Positions 25,333 to 35,165 of a stretch of 64,000 nucleotides of DNA are shown one piece after another. Within the stretch, counting starts at the first letter, position 1. Each line of letters begins with the position of its first letter. The notes under the pieces were generated by a model. The model made no database searches. It saw nothing but the letters and a program-made list of their open reading frames with translations, and was not told where the DNA came from. The DNA is from Cyanobacteria bacterium SIG28 (GTDB lineage: Bacteria; Cyanobacteriota; Vampirovibrionia; Gastranaerophilales; Gastranaerophilaceae): NCBI GenBank assembly GCA_015152525.1, contig SUTU01000008.1, positions 1 through 64,000 of the forward strand. Reading direction: 5' to 3'. A program made the translations under genes and the position numbers.

Positions 25333-27285
25333 ATGAAACATTTAATACTATCAATTTTAACCCTTGTTTTGGGTGCATTTATATCATTAGCCGTAAAAGA
25401 AAAGTTTAAGGTTAAATTCTGTACAATTTTAACTTTTATTTCTGCAATATTAGCGATTGTACCTGCAGGATATATTCTTAAGAATGGGCAAGTTTTTCAG
25501 AACGGATTACTAACACTGGATCCTTTATCTGCAATATTTGTAATAGTAATTTCTTTTGTATGTTTTTTAGGTACTGTATATGCAAACGGCTATCTGAAAC
25601 CATATTTATACAAAGAGAAGGCAATATCTTCTCATTGTTTCTTTTTCATGATGCTTATTGCCTCTATGCTGGCTGTAGTTACTATTAACAACGGATTGTA
25701 TTTTTTAATAGCTTGGGAAATTATGTCGCTATCATCATTCTTCCTTGTAATATTTGAAGGGGATAAAAAATCAGTCTTAAAAGCCGGTATAAAATATTTA
25801 ATATATATGCATCTTTCAGTAATATTTTTAATCGCAATGTTTGCAATATTATCAAATGCAACCGGCAGTTTGGCTTTTTCTGATTATGCAAAAATTCTTT
25901 CTGAAAATCCTCAAATAGCAAATATTGCTTTTTTGCTCGGATTTATCGGATTTTCTATAAAAGCAGGTTTTGTTCCGTTCCATAACTGGCTACCTGATGC
26001 ACACCCTGCAGCACCGACACATGTTTCAGGTTTGATGTCAGGTGTTATGATAAAAATGGGAATTTATGGCGTTTTAAGACTGCTTTATTTTATTGTTACA
26101 CCTTCAAAAACTATATCATATACGGTTTTAGCCATAGCTGTCATATCTGCTCTGTATGGAGTTTTGTATGCGATAACACAAAAAGATATCAAAAGACTTT
26201 TGGCTTGCAGTAGCATTGAAAATATTGCAATAATCGGAATAGGTATCGGGGTTGGAATGTTAGGACTTGCATATAACAATACTCTTGTTGCAACATTCGG
26301 GTTAACAGGTGCAATATTACATTTTATAAACCATGCTATATTCAAAAACTTACTATTTTTTAGTGTCGGCAGTGTTTATCTAAAAACTCACACCAGAGAT
26401 ACTGAGCTATTAGGCGGTTTAATTAAAAGCATGCCATACACTGCACTAATGTTTATAGTAGGTTCTGTTGCTATATGCGGTTTACCGCCTTTTAATGGTT
26501 TTATCAGTGAAATATTGATTTATGCCGGCATGCTATTGGGATTACCTAATGCAGATATAGGTTTGTTTATAAGCTTAATAATTTCTGTTGCATCTTTGGC
26601 GTTAATTGGTACAATGGCAATATTGTGCTTTTCTAAGGCTGGTGGAATAACATTCTTGGGAAATGCCAGAAGCGAAAAAGCTTCAAATGTAAAAAATGAT
26701 GTCGGATTAACAATGAAAATTCCGATGGGTATTTTAGCCGGATTAGCTTTGTTAATTGGTTTCTTCCCGCAATTTGCAATTGCAACTGCAATTATTCCTG
26801 CATCAATGTTCATTAATAATCCGAATTTTATTGAAGAAATTGGTGCCATTTTAGGTTTTGCGCAATATCTAAGCGGATTATTCATAATATTTGCACTTAT
26901 CCTTACTTGTGTTATGGGATTAAGATTTGCTATCAGCAGAAAATCTAAAGTACATAATACTTGGGGTTGCGGATACAATAAGCCAAATTCACAAATGCAA
27001 TACACAGCATCTTCTTATGCAAATTTATTTGTTTCAACTGTTGAACCTTTGTTTAAGAAAGTTTCTCACATAAAAAAACCTAAAGATTTCTTCCCAAAAG
27101 AAGCTTATTATGAGTTGGAAATGGAAGATATAGAAGAAGCTTATATTGTTAAACCGATTTTAGATATGGATGAGAAATTGTTATCGAAATTTGAAAGAAT
27201 TCAAAACGGTAACATGCAACAATATATCTTGTTTGGGCTGGTATTCCTGATTATTTCCATTATCGGATTAGTTTTAATAGGTTAA
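25333..27285 (+). CDS. Hydrogenase-4 subunit B-like (HyfB/NuoL-type) antiporter subunit
   Basis: 650 residues, about 16 membrane helices. Antiporter-family landmarks: WEIMSLSSFFLVIFE with the key Glu, and KAGFVPFHNWLPDAHPAAPT. The extra C-terminal soluble/helical part resembles HyfB rather than plain NuoL. It should carry ion translocation in the membrane arm. First gene of a six-gene operon; 13 bases separate it from the next. A GGAAG motif is four bases before the ATG. Confidence 0.88.
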   Translation: MKHLILSILTLVLGAFISLAVKEKFKVKFCTILTFISAILAIVPAGYILKNGQVFQNGLLTLDPLSAIFVIVISFVCFLGTVYANGYLKPYLYKEKAISSHCFFFMMLIASMLAVVTINNGLYFLIAWEIMSLSSFFLVIFEGDKKSVLKAGIKYLIYMHLSVIFLIAMFAILSNATGSLAFSDYAKILSENPQIANIAFLLGFIGFSIKAGFVPFHNWLPDAHPAAPTHVSGLMSGVMIKMGIYGVLRLLYFIVTPSKTISYTVLAIAVISALYGVLYAITQKDIKRLLACSSIENIAIIGIGIGVGMLGLAYNNTLVATFGLTGAILHFINHAIFKNLLFFSVGSVYLKTHTRDTELLGGLIKSMPYTALMFIVGSVAICGLPPFNGFISEILIYAGMLLGLPNADIGLFISLIISVASLALIGTMAILCFSKAGGITFLGNARSEKASNVKNDVGLTMKIPMGILAGLALLIGFFPQFAIATAIIPASMFINNPNFIEEIGAILGFAQYLSGLFIIFALILTCVMGLRFAISRKSKVHNTWGCGYNKPNSQMQYTASSYANLFVSTVEPLFKKVSHIKKPKDFFPKEAYYELEMEDIEEAYIVKPILDMDEKLLSKFERIQNGNMQQYILFGLVFLIISIIGLVLIG

Positions 27286-27298
27286 AAGGAGAATAAAA

Positions 27299-28216
27299 AT
27301 GATTGAAAGAATAATTAATATTTTAATATTACTTTTATTTCCCTTTTTAATGGTAGGGATTATTAAAAAGACAAAAGCTTTTTGGTCCGGCAGAAAAGGT
27401 GTAAGTCTATTACAACCTTTGTGGGATTTCTTAAGATTGCTAAATAAAGAAACAGTTTATAGCGAAACCACTTCTTGGATATTTAGGTTTTCACCTGTTA
27501 TAAGCTTAGCAACTGTAATTTTTGCATCATTATTTGTACCGTTAGCTTTTGGCGAAGCCATAATAGATGTAAAATTTGCCTTTATTATATTTGCATATAC
27601 ATTGGGATTAGGAAAGATTTTTTCACTATTCTCAGCACTTGATACAGGTAGTAGTTTTGAGGGAATGGGCGCATCAAGGGAGGCTTGTTTTTCAACAATA
27701 GTTGAACCGGCATTTTTTATCACCATGGCAACTATTGCAGCTTTGAGCCAAAACTTTTCTTTTACAAGCTTTAAACTCATTTGCGACAATGCAGGAATCT
27801 ATGGTGTTCTAATAATCGCTTTGGTAACCTTTACTTTGTTAATAATGTTACTTGTTGAAAGTTGCAGGGTTCCGGTTGATGATCCGACAACACACTTAGA
27901 GTTAACCATGATTCACGAAGTTATGATTTTGGATAATTCCGGCGCAGATTTAGGTTTTATAACTTGGGCATCAGCAATAAAAATGTTTTTGTTCTCATCT
28001 TTAATAGCAAATCTATTTTTACCAACTGATTTAACTGCATTTAATACAGTTCTTATATTTTTAGTTCTATCAGTTTTAATAGCTATAATTATTGGTACTA
28101 TAGAATCTGCTATTGCAAGATTTAGAATGACTCACGTTTTTGAATTTATTTTTATAATGACATTAACAGCATTATTGATTTTAGCACTTGTAACATACAA
28201 AATATACGGAAACTAA
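27299..28216 (+). CDS. HyfC/NuoH-like membrane subunit
   Basis: 305 residues, eight or so membrane helices. The NuoH/EchB signature is ESCRVPVDDPTTHLELTMIH, which lines the quinone-site/ferredoxin-coupling cavity next to the small subunit in related complexes. It anchors the soluble arm to the membrane. RBS AAAGGAG; two bases separate it from the next gene. Confidence 0.88.
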   Translation: MIERIINILILLLFPFLMVGIIKKTKAFWSGRKGVSLLQPLWDFLRLLNKETVYSETTSWIFRFSPVISLATVIFASLFVPLAFGEAIIDVKFAFIIFAYTLGLGKIFSLFSALDTGSSFEGMGASREACFSTIVEPAFFITMATIAALSQNFSFTSFKLICDNAGIYGVLIIALVTFTLLIMLLVESCRVPVDDPTTHLELTMIHEVMILDNSGADLGFITWASAIKMFLFSSLIANLFLPTDLTAFNTVLIFLVLSVLIAIIIGTIESAIARFRMTHVFEFIFIMTLTALLILALVTYKIYGN

Positions 28217-28218
28217 TT

Positions 28219-28926
28219 ATGGAAAATATTTTTATAATACTTTTAGGATTATCAATGATTTATATAGCTTCGACGAGCAGATTGGCAGCACACGTCAATA
28301 TGCTTATAGCTCAAGGTTGGTTATTGTTCTTTGTTTGTTTATCAGGTTTTGCAAAAGAACCTTGGTTTGATATAACTATTTTTAAAGGTTTTGAAAGTAT
28401 AATTGCAAATGTTACCCATATTTGGGGATTGTTATTTGTATTTTTTGAAACATTGGTTATCAAAGGATATGTAATTCCTTGGTTCTTAAAAAAAGTGATT
28501 CAAAAAACTCACGCACATAGAGATACAGATGCTAACATCCCGCATTTTTATTGTTTAGTTATATCAAGTATAATTCTTTTTGCCGGATTTTTAGCTGCTA
28601 ATATAGCTCTTCCTGAGTTTAAAATGATTAATCCTATGTATTTTGGTGTTTCACTGGCAATGATAATTACAAGCCTTTGGTTGATAACTATCAAACACAA
28701 AGTTTTATCAAATGTTATTGGCTTTATAACAATGGAAAACGGAATCTTTTTACTTTCATTATCTGTAGCTAAAGAAATGCCTATTATTGTAAACTTGGGT
28801 GTTTTACTGGATTTATTTATTGCAGTATTTATCCTTGGAATGCTTATCAGAGAAATTGATAACGAGTTTCATGATATGGAAGTATCACATCTATCAGATT
28901 TAAAGGACTATGAATATAATGATTAA
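28219..28926 (+). CDS. HyfE-like membrane subunit
   Basis: 235 residues with about seven helices. The position in the operon and the GFITMENGIFLLSLSVAKEM segment match HyfE, which combines a NuoK-like unit. It belongs to the proton or sodium path of the membrane arm. The end overlaps the next gene, indicating coupled translation. Confidence 0.8.
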   Translation: MENIFIILLGLSMIYIASTSRLAAHVNMLIAQGWLLFFVCLSGFAKEPWFDITIFKGFESIIANVTHIWGLLFVFFETLVIKGYVIPWFLKKVIQKTHAHRDTDANIPHFYCLVISSIILFAGFLAANIALPEFKMINPMYFGVSLAMIITSLWLITIKHKVLSNVIGFITMENGIFLLSLSVAKEMPIIVNLGVLLDLFIAVFILGMLIREIDNEFHDMEVSHLSDLKDYEYND

Positions 28927-30358
28927 TTTAATTTTATTATTTCCGATTTTAGCGTGTATAATACTTAAATATTCAAAAAAAGAGTTTCTCAACACTTGGT
29001 TAATAAATATTTATGCAACCTTACACGTACTGACTTCAGTATTTGCATTATTGGATTTAGATTTTTTGCCGTTCTGGAAAAGCAGTGCTTTCTTTGAAAT
29101 AAACAATCGAAACATAGTATTTCTTGCGGTAATGTCGTTGGTATTCTTAGCTGTATCTATTTATAACAATGGCTATCTTAAATCCGAAATCGTAAGTGCA
29201 AAAAAACTAAGGCATTATACTTACATGGTTATGTTTTTTGTTTTGTCAATGACCGGTGCTGTTTTGAGTACAAACTTGGGAGTTAGCTGGGTATTTATCG
29301 AAGCAACTACTTTAGCAAGTGCTTATTTAATTTATTTTCATAAAACAAAGCACTCAATTGAAGCAGCTTGGAAATATGTTTTTATCTGCTCAATAGGTAT
29401 TGCCTTGGCTTTTGTCGGAATAATTTTACTAACATTTGCTACAGGAAATATGAATTCATTATTCTTTAATGATTTATATTTGAATGCAAGTTCATTCAAC
29501 CCATTTTGGTTAAAACTTTCTTTTGTATTTATATTATTTGGTATTGGTACAAAAATGGGATTAGCACCGGTTCATTTTTGGTTGCCGGACGCACACGCTC
29601 AAGCGCCTTCACCAATAAGCGCTTTATTGTCAGCCACATTATTAAATTCTGCTTTTTTAATGATATTGAACGTTTTTGGTATAATGACAACCGCAAATTG
29701 TGATGAATATGCTCGTTTAATGATGTTGGTAATGGGATTTTTATCAATTTTTGTTACTGCAGTTTTTGTATATCATATTAATAATTACAAGAGAATGCTG
29801 GCATATTCTTCTGTTGAAAATATGGGAATACTTATTATTGGTATAGCATTAGGCGGAATCGGTGCAGTTGCTTCTATTATTCACCTTATAGGACACTCTC
29901 TGATTAAAGCATCCTTCTTTTTAACAGCAGGTAATGTGCTAAAAATATATTCAACTAAAAAAATAAAATCAGTAGGACAATTGCTTAAAATTGATCCTAA
30001 AACCGGATGGCTATGGCTTCTTTCTTTCTTGGGAATTGTTGCTTTTCCGCCTTCATTATTATTCTTAAGTGAATTTTTGCTTGTTAAAACAATGTTTCAG
30101 CAAGATAGATTTATAATGAGTGCTGTATTTTTAATCCTTTTAACAATAATTTTATACGGAATGGCGAAAGCTGTTTTAAAAATGAGTTTCTCTGAAGGTA
30201 ACGAAGAAAAAATTGCCAATGCTAAGTTAAATGTTAAAACTTTGGATTGGACAATGTATCTGCCACAAATATTGATGTTAACTTTAGTATTTATTCTTGG
30301 CTTATATTTACCGGAATATATATCAAAATTTATATCCAATACTGTTGTGGGATTTTAG
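28919..30358 (+). CDS. HyfF/NuoN-like antiporter subunit
   Basis: About 480 residues, roughly 14 helices. Antiporter motif: KMGLAPVHFWLPDAHAQAPS, and the Lys/Glu helices GVSWVFIEATTLASAY. It is the second antiporter-type subunit of the complex. I prefer ATG 28919 (AAAGGA 11 bases upstream) over 28910, where the same motif is only two bases away. Overlaps the previous gene. Confidence 0.87.
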   Translation: MINLILLFPILACIILKYSKKEFLNTWLINIYATLHVLTSVFALLDLDFLPFWKSSAFFEINNRNIVFLAVMSLVFLAVSIYNNGYLKSEIVSAKKLRHYTYMVMFFVLSMTGAVLSTNLGVSWVFIEATTLASAYLIYFHKTKHSIEAAWKYVFICSIGIALAFVGIILLTFATGNMNSLFFNDLYLNASSFNPFWLKLSFVFILFGIGTKMGLAPVHFWLPDAHAQAPSPISALLSATLLNSAFLMILNVFGIMTTANCDEYARLMMLVMGFLSIFVTAVFVYHINNYKRMLAYSSVENMGILIIGIALGGIGAVASIIHLIGHSLIKASFFLTAGNVLKIYSTKKIKSVGQLLKIDPKTGWLWLLSFLGIVAFPPSLLFLSEFLLVKTMFQQDRFIMSAVFLILLTIILYGMAKAVLKMSFSEGNEEKIANAKLNVKTLDWTMYLPQILMLTLVFILGLYLPEYISKFISNTVVGF

Positions 30359-30379
30359 AAATTTAATAAAGGAAAATTT

Positions 30380-31840
30380 ATGAACTGGGTAATTACGGAA
30401 AATAATAAAAAAATTAATACTTTAGAAATACCTACAATTTCAATAGACGAAATAAAGTCAGATTTTGAAAAATTTAATTTCAGGCTTGTTGGTTTCTTTG
30501 GGAAAGAAGAATTTGAAAATATTCGATTATTTGTTGTATTATGCGACGACAAAGTAGGAAAACTTTATATTACATCTTCTTTGTTTACTAGAGAAGTTAA
30601 AACATACGAATCATTTACCCAGAAATTCCCACAATTTCATATGTTTGAAAGAGAATTTTTTGAACAATTTGGTATCAAACCGCTTAATCATCCTTGGCTA
30701 AAACCTGTTAGAAAAAATTTAGATGATTATGAGTTTTTTGAAATGAAAGGTGAAGAAGTTCACCAAGTAGCAGTAGGTCCAATTCACGCCGGCGTAATAG
30801 AACCGGGGCATTTTAGATTTATGTGTCATGGTGAAAAGGTTTATGATTTAGAAATTATGTTAGGCTACCAACACAAAGGTGTTGAGGAATTGATTATAAA
30901 AAATAAATATAACAACCGTTTGGCTGAATCAATATGCGGTGATTCTGTTATTGCCTATAATATGGCTTACTCTCAAGCTATGGAAGCTTTAAGTGAAACA
31001 ACAATTACTAATAAAGCACAAATTATAAGACGTGTTGCTTTAGAAATGGAAAGAATAGCTATACATATTGGCGATATGGGTGCAATTGCCGGTGATATTG
31101 CTTACCAAATGGGCGCTTCAATATTTGGAGTTACCAGAACTCTTGTTATTAATACAATGTTAGAAATCTCCGGTAGCCGTTTTGGGAGAGGTTTAATAAA
31201 TGTTGGCGGGGTTAATTTTGACATTAACCAAAATCTATCAAACAAAATTGTTGAAATGCTTGATGAAGTTTCAAAAACAGTTGATAGAACTACAAACGTA
31301 ATGCTAAAATCTTCAACCGTTATTTCAAGGCTGGAAAGAACAGGCGTTGTTAATAGTGATAACGCCGGTGCAATAGGTGCTGTCGGGATGGCTGCCAGAG
31401 CCTCCGGAATAGATATTGATTCCAGATTTGATTTAAACGATAAATGGTACACAGAACTTAATGTTGTTAAACCTTTCAAAGCTACAGGAGATGTACACTC
31501 AAGATTTAAACTTCGTTACAAAGAGATTAAACAATCTATAAAAATCGTTAAAAAACTGCTAAAAAAACTTGAAGATTTTAACAACGAAGCAATTTTAATA
31601 CAGCCAAATTCAAATTTAGCAGAAAATGCAATGGCTGTTTCGATTGTAGAAGGTTGGCGGGGTGAAATTGTTCATATTGCAATTACCGGCATGAATGGTG
31701 AATTAATAAGATATAAAATTAAAGATCCTTCTTTTAACAACTGGTATATGCTTGCACTTGCTGTAAGAAATAATGGGGTTTCAGATTTTCCTTTATGTAA
31801 CAAAAGTTACAACCTCTCTTACTGCGGAAATGATTTATAG
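30380..31840 (+). CDS. HyfG/NuoCD-like large subunit lacking Ni ligands (Ehr type)
   Basis: 486 residues: an N-terminal NuoC-like domain (to about 115, HMFEREFFEQFGI) fused to a NuoD/hydrogenase large-subunit domain. In Ni-Fe enzymes of this group the ligands are CGIC and DPCxxC. Here the first motif is CGDS (Cys186 kept, second Cys changed to Ser), and the C-terminal motif SLDPCYSC aligns with SYNLSYCG, so both ligand positions are Ser and Gly. A Ni-Fe site is therefore not expected. This is the hallmark of energy-converting-hydrogenase-related (Ehr) complexes, whose electron acceptor is unknown. RBS AAAGGA. Confidence 0.87.
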   Translation: MNWVITENNKKINTLEIPTISIDEIKSDFEKFNFRLVGFFGKEEFENIRLFVVLCDDKVGKLYITSSLFTREVKTYESFTQKFPQFHMFEREFFEQFGIKPLNHPWLKPVRKNLDDYEFFEMKGEEVHQVAVGPIHAGVIEPGHFRFMCHGEKVYDLEIMLGYQHKGVEELIIKNKYNNRLAESICGDSVIAYNMAYSQAMEALSETTITNKAQIIRRVALEMERIAIHIGDMGAIAGDIAYQMGASIFGVTRTLVINTMLEISGSRFGRGLINVGGVNFDINQNLSNKIVEMLDEVSKTVDRTTNVMLKSSTVISRLERTGVVNSDNAGAIGAVGMAARASGIDIDSRFDLNDKWYTELNVVKPFKATGDVHSRFKLRYKEIKQSIKIVKKLLKKLEDFNNEAILIQPNSNLAENAMAVSIVEGWRGEIVHIAITGMNGELIRYKIKDPSFNNWYMLALAVRNNGVSDFPLCNKSYNLSYCGNDL

Positions 31841-31857
31841 ATAAAGGATTGATAAAA

Positions 31858-32589
31858 ATGCTAGATACGCTAAAATTAAAATATTTTCAAGGAAAACAAT
31901 ATATACCTGATATTATAAATGCTCCTATGAGAGAGCAGTTTAGAGGAATTCCGATTATTAAAACCGGTAATATAGACGAAGCAATTTGTCCAACAGGTGC
32001 GCTAAAATCTAATCCCGCATCAATAGATTTGGGAAAATGTACACTTTGTGGTGCTTGTAAATCAGAAGCAATAAGTTTCAGCAATAATTATAAATTATCA
32101 GCAACGCAAAGAGAAACTTTAATAATAACAGAAAATTTGACACCGGAAGATTATGAAAAAATGGCTATAAAAGCTCGAAATGAAATTCGTAAAGTCTTTT
32201 CTAAATCATTAAAGTTAAGACAAGTTTCAGCAGGTGGTTGTAACGGTTGTGAAATGGAATTAAATGCCTGCTCAAATTGTAACTTTGATATGGGAAGATT
32301 TGGTATTGATTTTGTAGCTTCGCCAAGACACGCTGATGGTTTAGTTATTACAGGTCCTATAACAAAAAATATGGCTTATGCTTTGGAAGACTGTTACAAA
32401 TCTTTGCCGGAACCCAAAATAGTTATTTTGGCTGGTGCTTGTGCTATTTCCGGCGGTGTTTTCCAAGACTCAACAGAACTTGACAGAAGTTTCTTGGAAA
32501 AATACCCTATTGATTTATATATTCCGGGATGCCCAATTCACCCTCTTACATTTATTAATGGTGTTTTAAGCTTTATAACTAAAAAATAA
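31858..32589 (+). CDS. HyfI/NuoB-like small subunit with fused ferredoxin domain
   Basis: 243 residues. The N-terminal 75 residues form a one-cluster ferredoxin: CPTGAL plus CTLCGAC give four Cys. The C-terminal NuoB-like domain has GGCNGCE, LAGACA and PGCPIHP, the four Cys that hold the proximal [4Fe-4S] cluster. Electrons would pass from ferredoxin through these to the large subunit. I start at ATG 31858 (AAAGGA nine bases upstream); the TTG at 31849 has no room for an RBS. Last gene of the operon. Confidence 0.87.
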   Translation: MLDTLKLKYFQGKQYIPDIINAPMREQFRGIPIIKTGNIDEAICPTGALKSNPASIDLGKCTLCGACKSEAISFSNNYKLSATQRETLIITENLTPEDYEKMAIKARNEIRKVFSKSLKLRQVSAGGCNGCEMELNACSNCNFDMGRFGIDFVASPRHADGLVITGPITKNMAYALEDCYKSLPEPKIVILAGACAISGGVFQDSTELDRSFLEKYPIDLYIPGCPIHPLTFINGVLSFITKK

Positions 32590-32600
32590 GCGACGATAAA

Positions 32601-33353
32601 TTATCTTAATCTTAAAAATGCTTCAACTTTTGCTTTTATTGAATTAGAAGCATAGTCGTCAATATCAATATAAAGTCCATTATATTTATCTGCTAAGTAT
32701 TTTGCTAACTGAGATTTAGCGCAAAAAGCTTGAGCATAAAATACAGTTGGAATGTTTTCGTCAACATACATTTCCAAATCTAAATCAGCAGGTGTACCGG
32801 CTTCAACGCATCTTATCCAGCCATAAACTTTTGTGTTATTCGGAAATAATTTAAGTAATTCCATATCATTTGGCGGAACACCCCAAAATCCGGGTGTAAA
32901 AGATGTTTTAATCTGGTTGTATTCTGTTTTTGAGGGTACAAGAGGCTTTTGCAAAAGCGCCGGATTAATTATACTATCAGTTATTAAAGTTACTTTTTCG
33001 TACAATGGTAAATCACTTTCACAAATTTTTATTTCTCTTTTAGGTGATAAATCCTCATATATGCTTTGAATAACGTTAAATCCTTTATCTGCTAAAATTT
33101 TGGAAGCAAACCAACCACTATCACATTTATCTTTACCGATAGGTGCTACTATTAAATCAGGTTTTAGATAAATAGCATTGTCTATTATATTTCTTATTAT
33201 CTTACAATAGGCTTCCGGTAAAATATTTGTTTTTGGATAAGAGAAATCAATATCTAAATCTATCCACTCAGCTTGTGGATATTTTTTTCTGATATCTTCA
33301 ACTATTGCAGGGTTCGGATAACCCCAAAAACCTATCTTTTTAATTTTATCCAT
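32601..33353 (-). CDS. Conserved hypothetical protein, converging on the Ehr-like operon
   Basis: 250 residues; I do not recognise the family. Two related motifs, GFWGYPNP near the N-terminus and GFWGVPPND in the middle, suggest a duplicated Rossmann-like alpha/beta domain. A CESD, an FYAQAFCAKSQLAKYLAD and several Asp clusters are seen. No export signal. It ends 11 bases from the Ehr-like operon, on the opposite strand, so the two are not co-transcribed. Confidence 0.65.
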   Translation of the reverse strand: MDKIKKIGFWGYPNPAIVEDIRKKYPQAEWIDLDIDFSYPKTNILPEAYCKIIRNIIDNAIYLKPDLIVAPIGKDKCDSGWFASKILADKGFNVIQSIYEDLSPKREIKICESDLPLYEKVTLITDSIINPALLQKPLVPSKTEYNQIKTSFTPGFWGVPPNDMELLKLFPNNTKVYGWIRCVEAGTPADLDLEMYVDENIPTVFYAQAFCAKSQLAKYLADKYNGLYIDIDDYASNSIKAKVEAFLRLR

Positions 33354-33374
33354 AAAATAAGAATAACATAAACT

Positions 33375-33407
33375 AAAAAAAAATGAGGCTTGCGCCTCAT
33401 TTTTTTA
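33375..33407. terminator. Bidirectional hairpin with A/T tails
   Basis: ATGAGGC-TTGC-GCCTCAT with A8-type tract before and T7 after. It lies upstream of the 33353 gene start and may end transcription arriving from the right. Confidence 0.75.
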
Positions 33408-33543
33408 GTTATAGAGTTTAATAACTTAGTGTTTTATTCTTCCACTTTGTTTGGCTGTTTCTTTTATTGGCAGGGCAATTCTTAAAATACGGCTGAGCGA
33501 AGCGAAGACGTTGAAAACAATTGCGTCTTTTCTTCTTTTTTGG

Positions 33544-33590
33544 GTACTTTTTTTCTTCTTTGGCTCGCAAATAAAGAAGAAAAAAAGTAC
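33544..33590. repeat. Perfect 18-bp inverted repeat
   Basis: GTACTTTTTTTCTTCTTT (33544-33561) and its exact complement (33573-33590) around an 11-base loop. The 61-residue minus-strand frame across it is low-complexity and not a credible gene. It may be a mobile palindromic element or an extended terminator for the symporter gene. Confidence 0.85.
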
Positions 33591-33626
33591 AAGCATAAAA
33601 CAATTAAAAATAATTAAAAATAATTA

Positions 33627-34949
33627 TTAAATAATCTCATTGTATTCTTCCGGATTATTCAATAAATCATAGTTTATTTCATTTTCATTATCTGCTATAG
33701 CTGCCGCAACAACTGCATCCGAAGTAACATTCACTAATGTTCGCATCATATCTGTAATACGCTCTATTGTGAACAAGAACGCAAAACCTGCCACCATTTG
33801 TTCCGGACTTAAGCCCAAACCGTTTAATACTAACGCTATTGTTATAATTCCTGCACCCGGAATTCCGGCACAAGTACTAGATGCAACAATTGCTAAAAGT
33901 GCAATTTGAACTATCATAAATGGTGTAAGAACAACGCCATAAGCTTGAGTTAAGAATATAACAGCAACTACTTGTAACAATGCTGTACCATCCATATTTA
34001 AAGTTGCGCCTAAAGGAATTACAAAACTTGTAACTTTATGAGAAATACCTCTTTTTTCACAACAAGCTATCGTTAGTGGTAATGTTGCAGAAGAACTTGC
34101 AGTTCCGAATGCCACCATCATAGCTTCAGCAATTGCTGCATAAAGCATTAACCAAGGTACTTTTGAAAATACGCTCAAAAAGATTGGGAAAACAACAAAT
34201 AATTGAATACCGAATCCCAATGCTAAAACACCTAAATATTTTGATATTGTTGTAAAAATTTCTACACCAAAAGCTGAAACAGCTACTGCAGTTAGTGCAA
34301 ATACACCAGGTGCAGCAAAGCACATAATCCAATCTGTTATTTTCATTGTTGCAGCGAAAACTGATTCAAAGAAACCTACAAAAGGTCTGTTAATATCGCC
34401 GATTTTAGCTAAAGCAACTGAAAAAATAACCGCATAAACTAAAATTGGTACCATATCACCGGCAGCAATTGAGGCTAGCGGATTTTTAGGTATAAAACCA
34501 AGAATTATATTAAGCAAGTCTGCTCTCTGATGTTCTATTGTAGCTGCAACCTGAGCTTGTATGCTTGTTGCGATATCAGAATTAATAAAAGCAGCCGCTC
34601 CTAAACCCGGTTTGAATAATAATGCGAGAACCGCACCTATTACAACGGCTATCAAGGTCAAAATTGAGTAATAAATTATCATTTTTGAACCAAGTTTTCC
34701 GATTTGTTTGCTATCACTTACACTTGTAATACCGATTACAATTGCGGAAATTACAAGAGGAATAACAACCATCTGAATCATTCTGATGAAGAGTTGTCCA
34801 ATAAAAGTCAACGCTGTTAAAATAGTGGGATTAGGTTCACTATGTAACCAAATTCCGGCAAAAACACCAAGGACCAATCCCGCGAAAATATGCCAATTTC
34901 TCTTTAATCCTAAACCAAGAGCAATTAACACTTGCATGTAAAGTTTCAT
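33627..34949 (-). CDS. Dicarboxylate/amino acid:cation symporter (DAACS family)
   Basis: 440 residues, eight helices plus two re-entrant loops. Family motifs: SSSATLPLTIACCEKRG (HP1), GATLNMDGTAL (TM7, substrate and Na site) and the GIPGAG HP2 loop. It takes up glutamate/aspartate or C4-dicarboxylates with Na or H. The exact substrate cannot be read from sequence. AGAGAGG precedes the ATG. It is monocistronic. Confidence 0.9.
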   Translation of the reverse strand: MKLYMQVLIALGLGLKRNWHIFAGLVLGVFAGIWLHSEPNPTILTALTFIGQLFIRMIQMVVIPLVISAIVIGITSVSDSKQIGKLGSKMIIYYSILTLIAVVIGAVLALLFKPGLGAAAFINSDIATSIQAQVAATIEHQRADLLNIILGFIPKNPLASIAAGDMVPILVYAVIFSVALAKIGDINRPFVGFFESVFAATMKITDWIMCFAAPGVFALTAVAVSAFGVEIFTTISKYLGVLALGFGIQLFVVFPIFLSVFSKVPWLMLYAAIAEAMMVAFGTASSSATLPLTIACCEKRGISHKVTSFVIPLGATLNMDGTALLQVVAVIFLTQAYGVVLTPFMIVQIALLAIVASSTCAGIPGAGIITIALVLNGLGLSPEQMVAGFAFLFTIERITDMMRTLVNVTSDAVVAAAIADNENEINYDLLNNPEEYNEII

Positions 34950-35165
34950 ATAAAAAACCTCTCTTTGTACAATATAACCAGTCTATTGTACTATTTTTTT
35001 TTACAAATATCAATATATTAAGAAATAATAAACGTTTTATTTGGATTAGCAATTATTTTCTTTGGTATTTACTATTCAAAAAATTGTAAAATATTGGAAG
35101 ACAAATTAAGAGATTTCTTTGGTATAAAAAATTTGTAATAAACTGATGGACTTAAAACCAAGTAA

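Noticed and set aside
25096..25341. 81-residue minus-strand ORF with VNSKG repeats
   Set aside because: The frame is open only because the repeat unit is 15 bases; it also runs over the start of the Ehr-like operon.
33418..33603. 61-residue Lys-rich minus-strand ORF
   Set aside because: Covers the inverted repeat and low-complexity DNA; no RBS or conserved feature.
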